A stretch of DNA of 64,000 nucleotides. It comes from Warburgia ugandensis. Taxonomy: Eukaryota > Streptophyta > Magnoliopsida > Canellales > Canellaceae. Location of the stretch: NCBI GenBank assembly GCA_035236585.1, contig CP141138.1, forward strand, positions 32,189,437-32,253,436. Direction: 5' to 3'. Under the pieces are notes generated by a model, which saw only the letters and a list, made by a program, of their open reading frames with translations, did not search any database and was not told where the DNA came from. The position numbers and the translations under genes are program-made. Below are positions 13,930 to 26,000 of this stretch, in pieces; the stretch's first letter is position 1, and every line of letters begins with the position of its first letter.

Positions 13930-14399
13930 TTTTTTTAAAATGCCCTCCTTATTTAAATCCTCATATCTCCTCCATCCAAACTTTGTTTTCAATGTTCTTT
14001 ATGTCATTGGAATTGTATCGATGTGTACTTTCTATTTTGATAGTTCTAAGTCCAAATTTTTAGTTTCTAAAGGGGTCACTTTCATATAACTCAATTTTAC
14101 TAAATTCAATTTCTAATTTTCATCATAATTAAAAATAATATAATGTACAAAAAATAACTCAAAATTGAGGGTTGTTATAGTAATACAAACTTTTAATTTG
14201 GGTTTGAGTGATGGGAGGATATTAAAGATGATTGCTTATATGAACTAAAAATTTGGAGAAACCCAATCTCTATTTGCAAAATGTACAGTGCTAGATATTC
14301 TTTATAGTTTAGTGATAAGGTAGTTATTGGTTATCAAGGTAAAGTGTTTATTATGGATACATATGAGAATTGTCTATATTTTTGGATGAGTTTAGAAAT

Positions 14400-15978
14400 T
14401 TTCTTAAGGAAAATATCATTATGAATCTACCTTCCTCACTAGCTACACCATAACCAAATGGTCTAGCAAAATGAAGAACGTGTATGCTAATAAAAATGGT
14501 GAGATCCATGAAGAGTTTTACCAACTTGCCTTTATTCCTCGTAGGCATGCACTTGAAATAGTAATTTATTTACTTGATGGGAGTCCTAAATTTGTATCTA
14601 AAACACTACAATGAGATGTGAACTCAGAAGAAACCTTTACTAAGCCATATAAAACTATGGGTTGTCCTATCCATGTCAAGAAGGCATAGGTTAAGAAGCT
14701 AGAATCTATAGTAGTAAAATGTTTCTTCATAGGATACCCAAAAAATGAAACGGGGTATCAATTCTTCCTTCCTAGCAAGAAAAAGTATTTTGTGAGTAGA
14801 AATGGGCATTTTCTAAAAGAAGAGTTCATATCAAGTAGAGGCAATAGAACTAGTGTTGAATTAAAAGAGCAACATGAAGAGTTAGAGAATTTAGTACCCG
14901 AGGATGAGCAAAATAATGAAGATAAAGAAGAACTTACTAAAATAGTTGTCACCATTTCCATGCCACTCCATTAGAACTACAAAAGTTTAAGATAGATTTG
15001 TCTTTTTTGAAGAACTTATTCCTATGCAAGCAAATTATCATGAGGATGATCATACTACTTTTACAGAAGCAATGTCAAGCATCAATGAGAATAAGTAGGC
15101 CATGGTTACAGATTCTTAAATAGACTCAATGAAAGTTAATAAAGTGTAGATTTTAGGAGATCCACCCCTAGCAGTCATACCCATTAGTTGTAGATGGATC
15201 TTCAAGAAGAAGAGAGACTTAGTAGGAAGGGAAGAGACTCATAATGATAAATTTGTGACAAAAGGCTAGAATTAAAAGGAAGAAATTAATTATGATGAAA
15301 CTATTTTCACTAGTAATTATGTTGAATTCTATTAGAAAATACCATGGCAACACACTTTGATTATGAAATTTGACAGATGAATGTGAACACAGCTTTTCTA
15401 AATGGATACCTTCATGAAGAAACATAAATGGAACAGTCTCAAGAATGTGTCTACTAAATTTTCAAAAGAAGTGTGTGAACTGCATAGATAAAGCTAGGTA
15501 TTGAAATAGTCTAATTTAGTTTGAATAAAAGGTTTGACCATGTACAACATGTAAGATTTTAAGAAATGAATGGTTCCTTCCAAAACTAGAACTAATCTAT
15601 CTAAATCCATGTTTCTTAAGACATTACCATATGCTTCAGCTATGAGAAGTCTCATGTATGCTATGTTGTTTTCAAGGCTACACATATATCATTTAGTAGG
15701 AGTGGTTAGTAGATTCTAATCTAGTCTAAGACCAAAACACTAGATAGCTATTAAACATATCTTTAGGTATCTTAGAAGAATTAAGTATTATTGCTTAGTT
15801 TATAGTAGTAATGAGATAACTAACACAAGATATATATATATATTCAAATTTATTGTCAAATATTGATCATCGTAAATCAATATCTGGATATGTGTTCTCC
15901 ATGGTTGGAGGAATAATAAGTTGGGGAGGTAATAAACAAGACATAGTTATTGATTTGACTATAGAAGCAAAGTATATG
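14400..15978 (+). mobile_element. Copia integrase, reverse transcriptase and start of RNase H, decayed
   Basis: Near 14450-14540 the sequence reads like the copia integrase C-terminal segment (NG-x-A-E-R-x-R-T...MVRSM). Near 14720-14830 a 'FFIGYPKNETGYQFF' stretch matches the conserved FVGYP-K-ETKGY-x-F block that ends integrase. From about 15120 come the reverse transcriptase start (D-SM...VW...D-PP...W-IFK-KK), then 'AFLNGYLHEE' near 15390. From about 15720 comes RNase H (K-ILRYLRR-x-K and STSGYVF-like blocks). These belong to the copia fossil. Many breaks. Confidence 0.75.
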
Positions 15979-16517
15979 CAGCGGGTTGGAACAAATTGAG
16001 ATGCGCGTCTAGAGTTTTTGTGTGATCCATGGGTGCCACTCAAACTCAAAGGAAAATTCTATATGATGGCTATAAGGCTGGCCATGCTCTGTGGATCAAT
16101 GTTGGGCAATTAAGGAACATCATGTTCATAGGATGAGCATAGCGAAAATGAGGATGTTGAGATGGATGAGTGGCAAGACAAGAAAGGATGGAATTAGGAA
16201 TGAAAATATTAGAGGAAACTTAGGAGTGGCACCAATAGGTAATAAGATGAGGGAGATTAGACTTAGATGGTTTGGACATGTCCAATGAAGACTGAAAATG
16301 GCACCGATTAGAAGGAGTGAGGTAATGCAAGTAGAAGGTTATAAAAGGGCAATGGGAAGGCCCAAAAGAATGTGGATAGAAGTGGTGAGAAAAGGATTTT
16401 AAAACTCTAGGACTAAATGAAGCCATGATACTTAATAGAGGGGAATGGGGGAACAAGATTCATGTGGCTAACCACAAATTGGGATAAGGTCTTGATGATG
16501 ATGATGATGATGATGAT
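15979..16517 (+). mobile_element. LINE, RTE clade, 5'-truncated 3' fragment (copy a)
   Basis: The fragment encodes the C-terminal end of an RTE ORF2. The frame 16091-16288 contains '[20 protein letters not shown]' and '[10 protein letters not shown]', standard for plant RTE elements after the reverse transcriptase. It ends in tgatgatgatgatgatgat, the (GAT)n tail typical of RTE. Imperfect 15-bp copies flank it: gaagcaaagtatatg (15964-15978) and gaaccaaaatatata (16518-16532), 12 of 15 matching. It landed in the RNase H coding sequence of the copia fossil, in the E-A-x-Y block. It is 5'-truncated and contains stops. Confidence 0.85.
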
Positions 16518-16867
16518 GAACCAAAATATATAGTGCTAAATGAATGGCGAAGAAAGAAGTTTGGATTAGAAAGTTCATGCACTAACTTGGCACATTGATT
16601 ATAAAAAATGATCCTATTTGTATTGTGATAAGACATAGCACAAGTGAGAGAACCATGGTCACATAAAAGGTCAAAACCATTAAGAGGAAATGCCTAGTAA
16701 TATGTGAAATTGTAGACAGAGGAGATGTTACTATAGCAAGAGTTGCGCCATTGGATAATGTGGCAAAATAATTAACCAAACCAATGCCATAGAAGGTATT
16801 TTAAAGACATTTGGAGTCTATGGAAGTTAGGATTGTACACAATTGGCTTTGAGTGTAAGTGTGAGAT

Positions 16868-18200
16868 TGTTAAAAACCTATGCCCTGCAAAGCCAATTAT
16901 CTTATTTTAATTCTAAGATGATTTGAATAAATACAATATTATTTTATCATGGTATATTAATTATACTATTAAAGGTAGTCTTTTATCATATTTCAACATA
17001 CTTGAGAATCATGAGATGATCTCAGAAATCTTACACAACATGTTGAAAGCCATCAAAATGAGAAATGGAATTCGAGTTCTATGTAAACTTAATTCTTACG
17101 TCATTTAAGGCAGAGACATTGAATATACATAAAGTGTGTGAAAGTGTGTAGAAAATGACCTCATCGGTATAGAACAATAAGTGTTACTAGAAATACATAA
17201 TCGTAACTACCCTTGGACTTAAGAAATTTATATTCCTAATGAGATCTAATGTTTGTCTTTGGTAAATTTTATGATAAAATATATATAGGGTTGATTTTAA
17301 TTACATTGGCACATTTATAAACTTGTAAAAGATATAAGTATGTCCAACCTGAGATCCACTCCCTTACATAGAGTAAGATAGTAATTGCAGGCCATCTTGT
17401 AAATGAACTTCGTAAAACCCATGGCCTTGGTGATCTTTGATACAATGCTTATCAAATTGATTTTTTGTGTATATGTATTTAAACTAAGATATTGTCAACA
17501 ACGAGTTTTCGAAAGAGATTTAAAGTTTTTAAAAGATTGGACCATTGTACTTGATTGTACAAATGTACCTAGGGTAAGTGGGTCCAAATGCCCAATGTTG
17601 TTGTCATAGATTAATATAGGTAAGTGGGAGGGTGCAATTGTGATTTACCCATAAGGGTACAATGGTAATTATATATAAAGAGAACCTTTGCAATTTATCT
17701 TTTAATTTAAACCCTATATATTTATTGGTGGATGGATTTGCTTGATGCCAGATTATCTATTCTAATATGTAAAATTGACGTACATGAAATTTGAAAGAGT
17801 TTGGCTCACATTAGGAAAATATTTTCTCATAGGAAGGTTGGAAGATATACCATTTTAGAAGATATTGAGGAGAGCACACTAGACAAGCTAGTTGGAGTTA
17901 AAATAGAATAGAAGTTATCTAATTTGAAAATTGCCTGGAGAGGTGTCATCTTCTTTATATAAGACAAATTATAGAGAGAGAATGGAAGTGAAAAAATTTC
18001 CCCATAACGATCATTCTAATTAGGATTTCTAGTTTTATCTCTTCCTCTCTTCTGGTACTAAGAGTTGGGACTTAGATCTACCTTTGTGAGAAGAAGAAGC
18101 CAAAGAAAACTGAATCCCAATTAGTTTTGGATGGACTAGAGGAATTGTAGCTTCGATGCTAGACAAGGTATGTTTTATATGTCAATTCATGTTTAAAGAC
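16868..18200 (+). repeat. Copia 3' LTR
   Basis: It starts tgttaaaaacctatgccctgc right after a purine-rich gtgtaagtgtgagat tract, the standard end of many plant copia elements. Upstream, 16518-16790 carries the RNase H tail. A leader-like segment follows near 17930-18180. The right border is uncertain, somewhere in 18170-18280. No matching left copy was found in the window. Confidence 0.6.
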
Positions 18201-18479
18201 TCTAATTCACATGACTCAAGGTTGACCATATTTAGGTTTTAAAGTACCACATTTAAATTAAGAAAAGTTCTCAACCTTACACACATTTTCCAATTCTATT
18301 GTGGTCCAAGCCTACATCCACATTCTTATGTCACCTCCATAAGACTTAAGCACTTTCTAGCTTGTGGTTGAAAAATAGAATGATTAGAAGGATAGGAATT
18401 AGCTATCTTTACCATGACATCACTAATTGTTGAGTCATGAAGTATTATATCCATAACCTTCTTAACAAAGATCTAGCCC

Positions 18480-21400
18480 CTAAGATTCTCATGGCTAGTT
18501 TCCCTTTCTACACTACCCTACCCCAAGATTTTGGTCCTCTCCTAACCTTTGATGAATTGCTAGCATGGTTGGTCTAGAAGTGAATCAAGATTTTATCCCA
18601 GAAGTCCAAGCCAAGTTGTTTTTAAGAAATCAATGAGATCACCCCTAAGTTAGAGAAGGGTAAGGCACCAATTGTCTATCCTTCTCATGCATCAACTAAC
18701 TTCATTCAATTCATGCTAAAGTCCTACCAATACCTAGTCTATTCAAAATATTCCAAGACTATCATCTAAGTTAGACCCATAAGGGCAAACCTTTATCTTG
18801 ATTCAATTATTCACTATCATGCCAAATTTAGAAAACTCAGCCTTTGTTCTTCAGCCATCATCTTCATCCAACAACAGTGGCACAATCCAGTTCATTCTCA
18901 CCCTTGCCAGACTTTGGGTTAGGTCTTCGATGTCACTCGTAGTAGTTGAAATGCTAAACATTCCAACCTTACCAAAGACCAACCTAACCCTCTAGTAAAA
19001 GATGGGGTTCCTACTCCAACTATAGTTGCTACATAAAATGATGATGAGTTAGTCAAACAATTATAGAAGACTCATGCATAGATTTCAATATCGAGTCTTC
19101 TCATGGCATCTCATAGCAATATAGATCAACTGAATGAGACCAATATACCATCTCACACGTTACTAGAACAGCTCATGGGCATTGTGGGAGCTATGCAGAT
19201 GTCCAAAGCATTGGCCATTATTGATTCAAATATACCTCTTGAAGGGATCAATCACAACAAAGTCATGTACATTACAATTAAGTGCAATGACATGATAGCT
19301 CTAGGAGTCCTTTTAGATAATGGTTATATATTGAATCTTTGTCTCTTGCAAATGGAATTAGGACTAGGCTTTGAACTCAACTATCTCAAGCACCCCAATC
19401 AAGGGATTATGGCCTATGAGAGCACCTAGTGAGTAATTTATGGAGCAATTGGCACTGAAGTCATAATCAGGCTAGCAACTCAGATGGTTACCTTCCAAGT
19501 AGGTGATATTGTAGCCTCATTCAATCTATTCTTAGGTTGTCCCTAGATTTAGTCAGTCAGAGCAATCCTTTCATTTCTTTATCAAAAGTTAAACTTAATG
19601 TAAATGTTAGAATTGTCACTATATTTGGAGATGAAGATAGTTTCATAGGAGAACTTAAGGAAAAAAACTTCAAAATAAGGACTACCCTAAGGTAGGATGA
19701 AAGTCAAGTTAGTTGTTTTACTTTTTTGAGATTTGCTACTTCATCCTTAACAATCTTCACAATGAGGCAATCTCACTACCTTGTGTAGAAAAAAGAATAA
19801 TTTCCAAAATTTTCAAGAAGATAAGATGCTTTCTAGGAACCACCCTATCAAGAGAGTCAACACATATCACCTTACTCAATTCATAATCTACAAGAAAGGT
19901 GCACAAGGATTAGGATATGAAGATGAACTATTTGATGAAGAAGAATATGACCCAAAGAAAGACATGAAATCTTCTAAAACCTTCACTGGCCAGTTTTTGA
20001 AAGAAAGGGATGTGTATTTCTTTGTATGGATTTTGTGAACCATGATTCAGTACAAAAGGTTCTTCTGGGGTTTGAGATTTTCTTCAACAAGCTACTTTTT
20101 GACATAGATGGCATGCTAAATTCTAGTAGTCCTGATGTGAACATAGGAGTTTTTGCAGATGATGATATCTTCAAGCTCTTTGATGAAAATCAAGCTACAA
20201 CAGTGAACACAATTGAGAGCTCCATTGTACCTCCCCCATATCTTATTCTAGCTATTAACCCTCTCATTAACTGGACTAAAGAATCTTTTGTACCTTCCAA
20301 TATTGTTTTTATTGATTCTAGAGAATCTGATGTATTCCTCTTTTTCGAATTAATGAATATAGATTTTAAGTATCCTCTTATCTCTTCTTTTTAGCATCTT
20401 TACATTATTGAATCATTCAAAAATTATTAATGATGATCCTCCAGATTAGCTTTTAAAGATGATTGAACAATCTGAGATGAATTTGGTTTAACCTAGCAAG
20501 GATGAAATGAAAATGATTAATGTGTGAAGTGAAGATAATAAACAAGAATTTCAATTGGCATTCACTTATCCAATTATAAAAATTCACAACTTGTGTCACT
20601 ACTCAAACAATTTAAAGATGTTTATTTCTAGTTTTTTTAGGATCTTTTAAATGCTCCTTAATTTTCCACTTCAATAAGAACAAAAAAATAGTAGAGTTTT
20701 TCCCTTATATGTTTGTTCAAAATTTTAGAATGTGTCTATAATCAATTCCAAGATGAAGAAGATGCAAAAAGGAGCTTTTCCATATAGGGATGTAGATAGG
20801 TGGGTTTAGGCTAGTTTGGCTGACTCGTCATTGCTACTGATTTTGTTTTAATCATATGAGAGTACAAAAATAGATTAATGTGTGGATCATCAATTATTGT
20901 TGGCCTTTATAATGGGGTACCAATTTGATAGTAGCAATAAGCCAGGTAGGTGCCTTGCTAAAAAAATTCCCCATCTCTATCAAGTTGACAAAGTTTTTCA
21001 AGGAACTAAAATGAACAAAAATGGTGTCTAAATATAGATAACACAATCCAAGCATCGAAAAAACTCTTATCAAAGCACCCTTTCTTAAGAAACGTATTCA
21101 CATGAGTATTGGAAGTAATAGCTTTTCTTAAATTTTCTAATTCATTGAACCATTTTGTAAGAAATAAATTATCATAATAACATTACTTTGGAGAATTCAT
21201 ATATGCATTCCAATATTTGAAGAATATGTTAAAACACTTCCTAATTAGAAGTTGGCAAGTGCATAGCCACAAAGTTTGAATTGGAGGAAAAGTTGGTCAG
21301 AAAAAGTCATAAAATTAAAAAAGAATATACAAAAAAGAGATGCCAAAAATTCTGAAAAAAATGACAAATTTTAAAAAGGCAGCAAAGGAAAAGGTTAGGG

Positions 21401-22190
21401 AATTAAGAAAAGAAGCACAAAAAGTTTTAAAAAAAAAAAATTATAAAAATTTAAGAAGTAAACATACAATCAACTTAACAACTAGTGTATAAAGAAATAC
21501 TATTATAGACAAAATTAAACATAATGTCAAAAATCCTAGAGAATAATACAGAGATCAGACCAGAAAAATGTAGATGAGAAAATAGTAGAGTTGAATATAC
21601 CAAAAAGAGACACCAAAATTTCTTTAAGAAAATGACATTTTAAAAAGTAGTGAAGGAAAAAGGGAATTTAGAAAAGAAACACAAAAAAGTTATAAAAAAT
21701 TTTAGTTATAAAAAATTAAAAAGTAAATATACAATTAGCTTAGCAACTAGAGTAGAAAGAGATACTATTATAGACAAAATTAAACATGATGCCAAAACTC
21801 CTAGAGAATAAAATAGAGATCAGACCAGAAAAATGTAGATGAGAAAATAGTGGAGTTGAAAATTAAAAAATATATATATAGAGACACGAAAAATTCTTTA
21901 AAATGACAAATTTTAAAAAGGGAAAAAAGGAAAAAGTCAAGGAATTTAGAAAAGAAACACAAAAAGTTGAAAAAATTTAGTTATAAAAATTTTAAAGTAA
22001 ATATACAATCAAATTAACAACTAGAGTAGAAAGAGATACTATTGTAGGCAAAATTAAACATAATGTCAAACTCTAAGACAATAATATAGAGATCAGACTA
22101 GAAAAAATGTACATGAGAAAATAGTGGAGTTGAAAATCTTTCATTTTAAAATAAAAATAAAACAAAAAGTATATAATTGGAGTTACAGAG
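18480..22190 (+). mobile_element. Ty3/gypsy fossil, Tat/Ogre-like lineage
   Basis: The frame 19103-19429 is a Tat-lineage aspartic protease region. It has 'PLEGINHNKVMYITIKCND' and 'VLLDNGYILNL', matching the family P-x-EG-x-HNKALHI..VKC..VL-x-DNGS-x-LN pattern. A 'FNLFLGCP' block near 19525 matches LLGRPW-IH. The linker to reverse transcriptase follows, around 20440-20650. The reverse transcriptase itself is not recognisable, and A-rich tandem repeats (21300-22140) occupy the 3' untranslated zone. The protease would cut the element polyprotein. It is broken, with many breaks, and old. Confidence 0.75.
21300..22140 (+). repeat. A-rich tandem repeats, about 265-273 bp unit, about 3 copies
   Basis: The block gagatcagaccagaaaaatg recurs at 21551, 21816 and 22089, giving spacings of 265 and 273 bp. 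Each is preceded by an atacaat(c/t)a-(a/g)ctta(a/g)caacta segment and followed by atgagaaaatagt(a/g)gagttga. The array lies between the Tat-like pol remnant and LTR-like sequence, where Ogre/Tat elements commonly carry tandem repeats. Confidence 0.85.
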
Positions 22191-24068
22191 ATATTAAGTG
22201 TCCACTTTTATACCAAAAACCTTTACTTTTACTTTTACATTGTTTTGGTGCATTTTATTGCTGATTTCCATACTTATAGGATGGATTTGTACTAAAATGC
22301 TTATTTGTCATCTAACATTAATCTGATGCATTTTCAGGATTAGATAGATATTCAAAGAAAAGCATCCATTAAATCATATAAAATAACACCAATTAGGACT
22401 CTTTTTATATTTTGCAGGTTGTAGATCAAAAGCTGCTAGGAGAATAAATGGTTAGATTTAAACAGTTACCTTTTGGATCACTAATCAATTTCAGATGGAA
22501 ACAACTAGATCAAGCCAGGATAAATTTTGAATTACCTGAATCAAGTCAAGAAGCAATAACTTGTGTTCAAAATGTTCAGAATAGTCAAAAACTCCATGCA
22601 TGCTACTACCACCCTCCTAAACTTCTACTGGAAGCCATGAAAGCCTAAGAACAGTCACACATTTTGCACTGTGTATCAGAGTTTAAAATGTCATGCAAAT
22701 GGGACCCACCTAGCTTACTTATTTCTCTCACCCTTGCATGCTTAAATGTCCCACATATATACTCATTTTTCCCCTATTTTTCAGATAAACCAGGCGTGTT
22801 TTCTATGTTAGAAACCCCAATGATTAAAACGTGTTATTTTACAGAAAAATAATAAGCTAAAAAAATATAAAGTTAGCAATGAAAAAACAGGAAAATCTGT
22901 CTAAGTTTTTGAGATAAATCAAGGGCCAAGATTATTACTCACTTAGGCATGCCTAAAGTGGATGTTTTCTTTGGAAGATTATTGGTTGAGAGTGAAGATT
23001 CCTAGGAAGGAATTTTAGGCAGATATGAAAGAAGTTCAAAGGCGGATGAACCTGGACAGATTAGAGATTCTGCAGAGAGAAATAAGAGAGAGCTACTTAA
23101 GTGGACCAATAGGAGAATGACAAGTTAGGGCAAAAAAAGATATCCACTTGGGAAATAAATGGATAGATTTTTCACAAAGGAGGAAATTAGGGAGGACGAT
23201 TTTAGAAATTATCTCATTTTGAGACTCAAAAAGACAGTTTTCTAAGTGCAAACATGTCTTTATTTGGGGGGGTCTGTATTTGCCATAATGTTTTTTAGGA
23301 GGGAGCCTCTTGGCTCTTTCTTTTGGCTATCTTTAGGAGAGAAATCAAATGAGAAAGACGTCTCTTTAGAAGATAGGAGACTTTAACTAAAATTGCGACC
23401 TTAAGAGAGGAAAGACGGTTTTACGAGGAATAAAAGTAAGAGTTTAGGTTTTGAGCTCTCCTACTACTTTGGTGAGGACGTGTTTCATTTAAGAGCTTTT
23501 CTTTTTCCCTTTCTTGGCTGGTTTTTGGGCAAACATCTCTCTTTTACTGTGTTTTTCTCTCTTGGGCTGCTAATCATTTTCTCCATGGAGTTTTTCTGGT
23601 TTTCTTTGCTTGACTTTGGCTTGGAGTAGATACTAAAAGGTTGCTTGGTACGTGAGACATTGAGGAGAAGATCCTGGATACCATCCTCATTCCGGAGAAG
23701 TTTTGTGCTCTTTTTCTTTATTTCTGTCACGTGTCATATAATGACTTAAGATAGATCTCAACAAAATTAATTTATATTTTGTTCATCTTTAAAGTTTACT
23801 TGGTGTTGTGATGCTTTATTTTAGTATTCAGATTCTATGAATTCATCTTCAGATTTTAGCCTGTTAGTAAGGATTTAGCTTCATGTTTTATCATATTTTT
23901 TGTGCGTTATTCTAGTATAGTTTAGAAGTTAATTTTATTATTTAGATCATCCTCAGATTAAGTAATGTATGATAGCCGTCCTAGGACAATAAGAGTATGT
24001 TAAAACACTTCCTAATTAGAAGTTAATTTTTATTATTTAGATCATCCTCAGATTAAGTAATGTAGATC
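22190..24068 (+). other. Probable Tat-like LTR or leader sequence
   Basis: No gene is seen. The stretch follows the 3' tandem repeats of the Tat-like fossil. Its right end (with 27345-27420 across the LINE insertion) reads 'cctccctgtgaattt..gaccctatac..' and '..gtgcactcacaag', like the U5 end of plant gypsy LTRs. A ttttgcaggt motif near 22413 resembles that at 53278-53287. Small frames (22448-22648, 22664-22852, minus 23485-23730) show no domain. Borders are not resolved. Confidence 0.4.
23926..24063 (+). repeat. Short mosaic direct duplication
   Basis: A roughly 40-bp segment (tttattatttagatcatcctcag...taatgta) occurs at about 23934-23969 and again at 24028-24063. The DNA between includes a 29-bp block (23996-24025, tatgttaaaacacttcctaa then ttagaagtt) that is also present at 21224-21252. 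Confidence 0.85.
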
Positions 24069-24085
24069 ATCCTCCCTGTGAATTT
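24069..24085 (+). repeat. Left target-site duplication of LINE copy b
   Basis: The sequence atcctccctgtgaattt is repeated at 27345-27361 with one mismatch (g to a at base 11). The pair frames the inverted and direct LINE segments as one insertion. Confidence 0.85.
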
Positions 24086-25530
24086 CTCAATCACTCTTTT
24101 AAAAAGTTTCATAGCATGGCTCATAAGTTTGATCCCTCAATAATTATTGCAACTCTGTATATCTCTTTTATTCTTATAAATTAGTACAATAGAGCTTTTC
24201 CTCCATTCATTAGGCATTTTGTTTGATTTTATAATCTTGTTAATTGGTTAACCAAACTACCCAAGTATCTCTCATATGCTTCCAAACCTCTATTAGTATA
24301 CCATCGGGCCCCATAGCCTTTCCTAATTTTATCTTTTTAAGGCCTCTTTCACTTAAGTATTCTAATCCTACGTTCATATCTATAATGTCCAATGTTATTT
24401 AAGTTAATAGTATTTTCAATCCTTATATTTTTAGAGCCATTGTTATTTAATAATTTTTTTAAGTAAGTTTTCCACCTTTGTTTGATCTTGTCATCTTTGA
24501 CTAGTACCCTTTAATCATCACTTCTAATGCACCTAATATGATCTAAGTCCTTACCCATCTATTGTCTTATTTTTGCAAGTTTAAACATATCTTTCTCACC
24601 TTCTTTTGTTCCTAGTCTATTATAGAGGTCATCATATCCTTAAGTTTAGCATCACTTACTATTCTCTTAGCAATCATTTTAGCATTTTTATACTGTTCAT
24701 AGTTTTCATTATTTCTAGTCTTCTACTATACTTTAAAACACATCTGTTTTCCTTCAATAACTTTTTGCACTGTTTCACTCCACCACCATGTTTCTTTTAC
24801 TACTTGACTTTTACCTTTAGATACTCGTAAGACATCTTTTGTCACTTTCTTAATGGACTCAACCATATTAATCCACATGGTGTTTGCTTATGTTTCATAG
24901 TTCCAGTTTCCTTTTAGAATCAACTTATTTGTGAATGAGGTTATTCTCTCCTTTTAAGTTCCACCACTTAGTTTTAAGATACCTATTAAGTTCATTTTCT
25001 TTCTTCTATCTTTTAATATAGATATTCATAATCATTAACCTATGTTGTGAGGTTAAACTCTCACCGAGTATCACCTTACAATCCTTACACATTGATCTTT
25101 TAGTATTCCTAAGTAGAAAAAAGTCTATTGGCTTTTATGAAGTCCACTTTTAGTTATTAAGTGTTCATCGCTCTTCTTAAAGAGTGTATTTGCAATGGCC
25201 AGGTTATATGACAAAGCAAAATCAAATATAGCTTCCCCTATCTCATTTTGTTCTCCTATACCATACCCTTCATGCATCCTATAATATCCTTTCTTTTCTT
25301 TTCATACATAGTCATTTTAAGTCTGCTCCTATAAATATCCCCTCAGTGTTAGAAATTTCTTTCATGACTTCCTCCATATATTCCCAAAACTGTCTCTTAA
25401 TTATATCTTCTAACCCTACTTGTGGTGCGTATGCACTTATAACATTTATTATCTACTCTTCTAGAACAAGTTTTATTATTATAATTCTATCACTGATTCA
25501 TTTAACGTCTACAACTTTATCCATTATTAT

Positions 25531-25854
25531 TCATATGTCATTTCTGTTATTATCCTTTTTTATGTACCAGAGTTTATACCCATTGATTTCTCTAGTTTTA
25601 GCCCCTTTCCACTTGGTTTCTTGGATATAAACGATGTCGACTCTCTTACATTTCATTGTGTTTACTAACTTCAAACTCTTACCTGTCAATGTCCTTATAT
25701 TCCATGTGGCGATACAAATCTTATGCTCTTGAGATATCCTATTTACCCACACACTTTTCAACCTCAATGGCATGAAACCATGTCCACTTTTCACTGCACA
25801 TGAGTTCTGATGCAGCGCATCGCTTTTGAGGGGACACTCTAGCAACCCTTGCAC
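25531..25854 (-). pseudogene. RTE ORF2 N-terminus (endonuclease) within inverted LINE half
   Basis: The 107-codon frame carries the start of an apurinic/apyrimidinic-type endonuclease, which in RTE elements nicks the target for target-primed reverse transcription. The 'WNIRTL' block (catalytic Asn motif) and the 'QETKW' block (catalytic Glu) are both visible. Homology continues past the frame's end toward 25000 in other frames, so the gene is broken. The plus-strand frame at 25346-25630 is its antisense shadow. Confidence 0.8.
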
Positions 25855-26000
25855 CTTTTTTTCTACATCCGGGATCTGATGTAGCGCATCACTTCTGAAG
25901 AATGCCCTAGCAACCTTTGTCCATTTTTCACCGTATCTAGGATCCGATGCAGTGCATCACTTATGGGGAACGCCCTAGCTTAAGGAAATGTTAGTCTTCA
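25809..26000 (-). repeat. 68-69 bp tandem monomers at the LINE 5' end
   Basis: The block gatg(c/t)agcgcatc starts at 25809 and 25878, with a third copy (gatgcagtgcatc) at 25946, giving spacings of 69 and 68 bp. Each is followed by a 'ccctagcaac(c)' or similar segment. In LINE orientation these are reiterated sequences just upstream of, and into, the start of the reading frame. This resembles the promoter monomers of other LINEs. Confidence 0.8.

Larger units (their letters stand above)
11001..14179 (-). repeat. Solo LTR, gypsy long-LTR family (relative of 48003-51606)
   Basis: The plus strand begins tgtgacatcctaggttttt, the reverse complement of the 3' end of this LTR superfamily. It ends in ...aattgagggttgtta, the reverse complement of the LTR start. 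Direct 5-bp copies gtaat flank it at 10996-11000 and 14180-14184. The interior aligns with 48003-51606, including the stretch with repeated palindromes (13067-13365 here). With no interior domain and matching target duplications it is a solo LTR. It lies inside the copia fossil between gag and integrase. Confidence 0.85.
10170..18200 (+). mobile_element. Ty1/copia retrotransposon fossil, interrupted twice
   Basis: Pieces appear in copia order on the plus strand: gag (about 10180-10860), integrase C-terminal half (about 14440-14840), reverse transcriptase (about 15100-15450), RNase H (about 15690-15978 and 16518-16790), a purine-rich tract and an LTR starting tgttaaaaacc at 16868. A gypsy solo LTR (11001-14179) and a LINE fragment (15979-16517) sit inside it. 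It is broken in many places and old. The 5' LTR was not recognised, and the right border of the 3' LTR is approximate. Confidence 0.8.

Noticed and set aside
13632-14063. 143-codon plus-strand frame with a long Ser run
   Set aside because: It is created by a (TTC)n tract and an (AT)n tract inside a solo LTR. There is no domain.
25346-25630. 94-codon hydrophobic plus-strand frame resembling a membrane protein
   Set aside because: It is antisense to the LINE endonuclease region. The apparent hydrophobicity comes from AT-rich complement.
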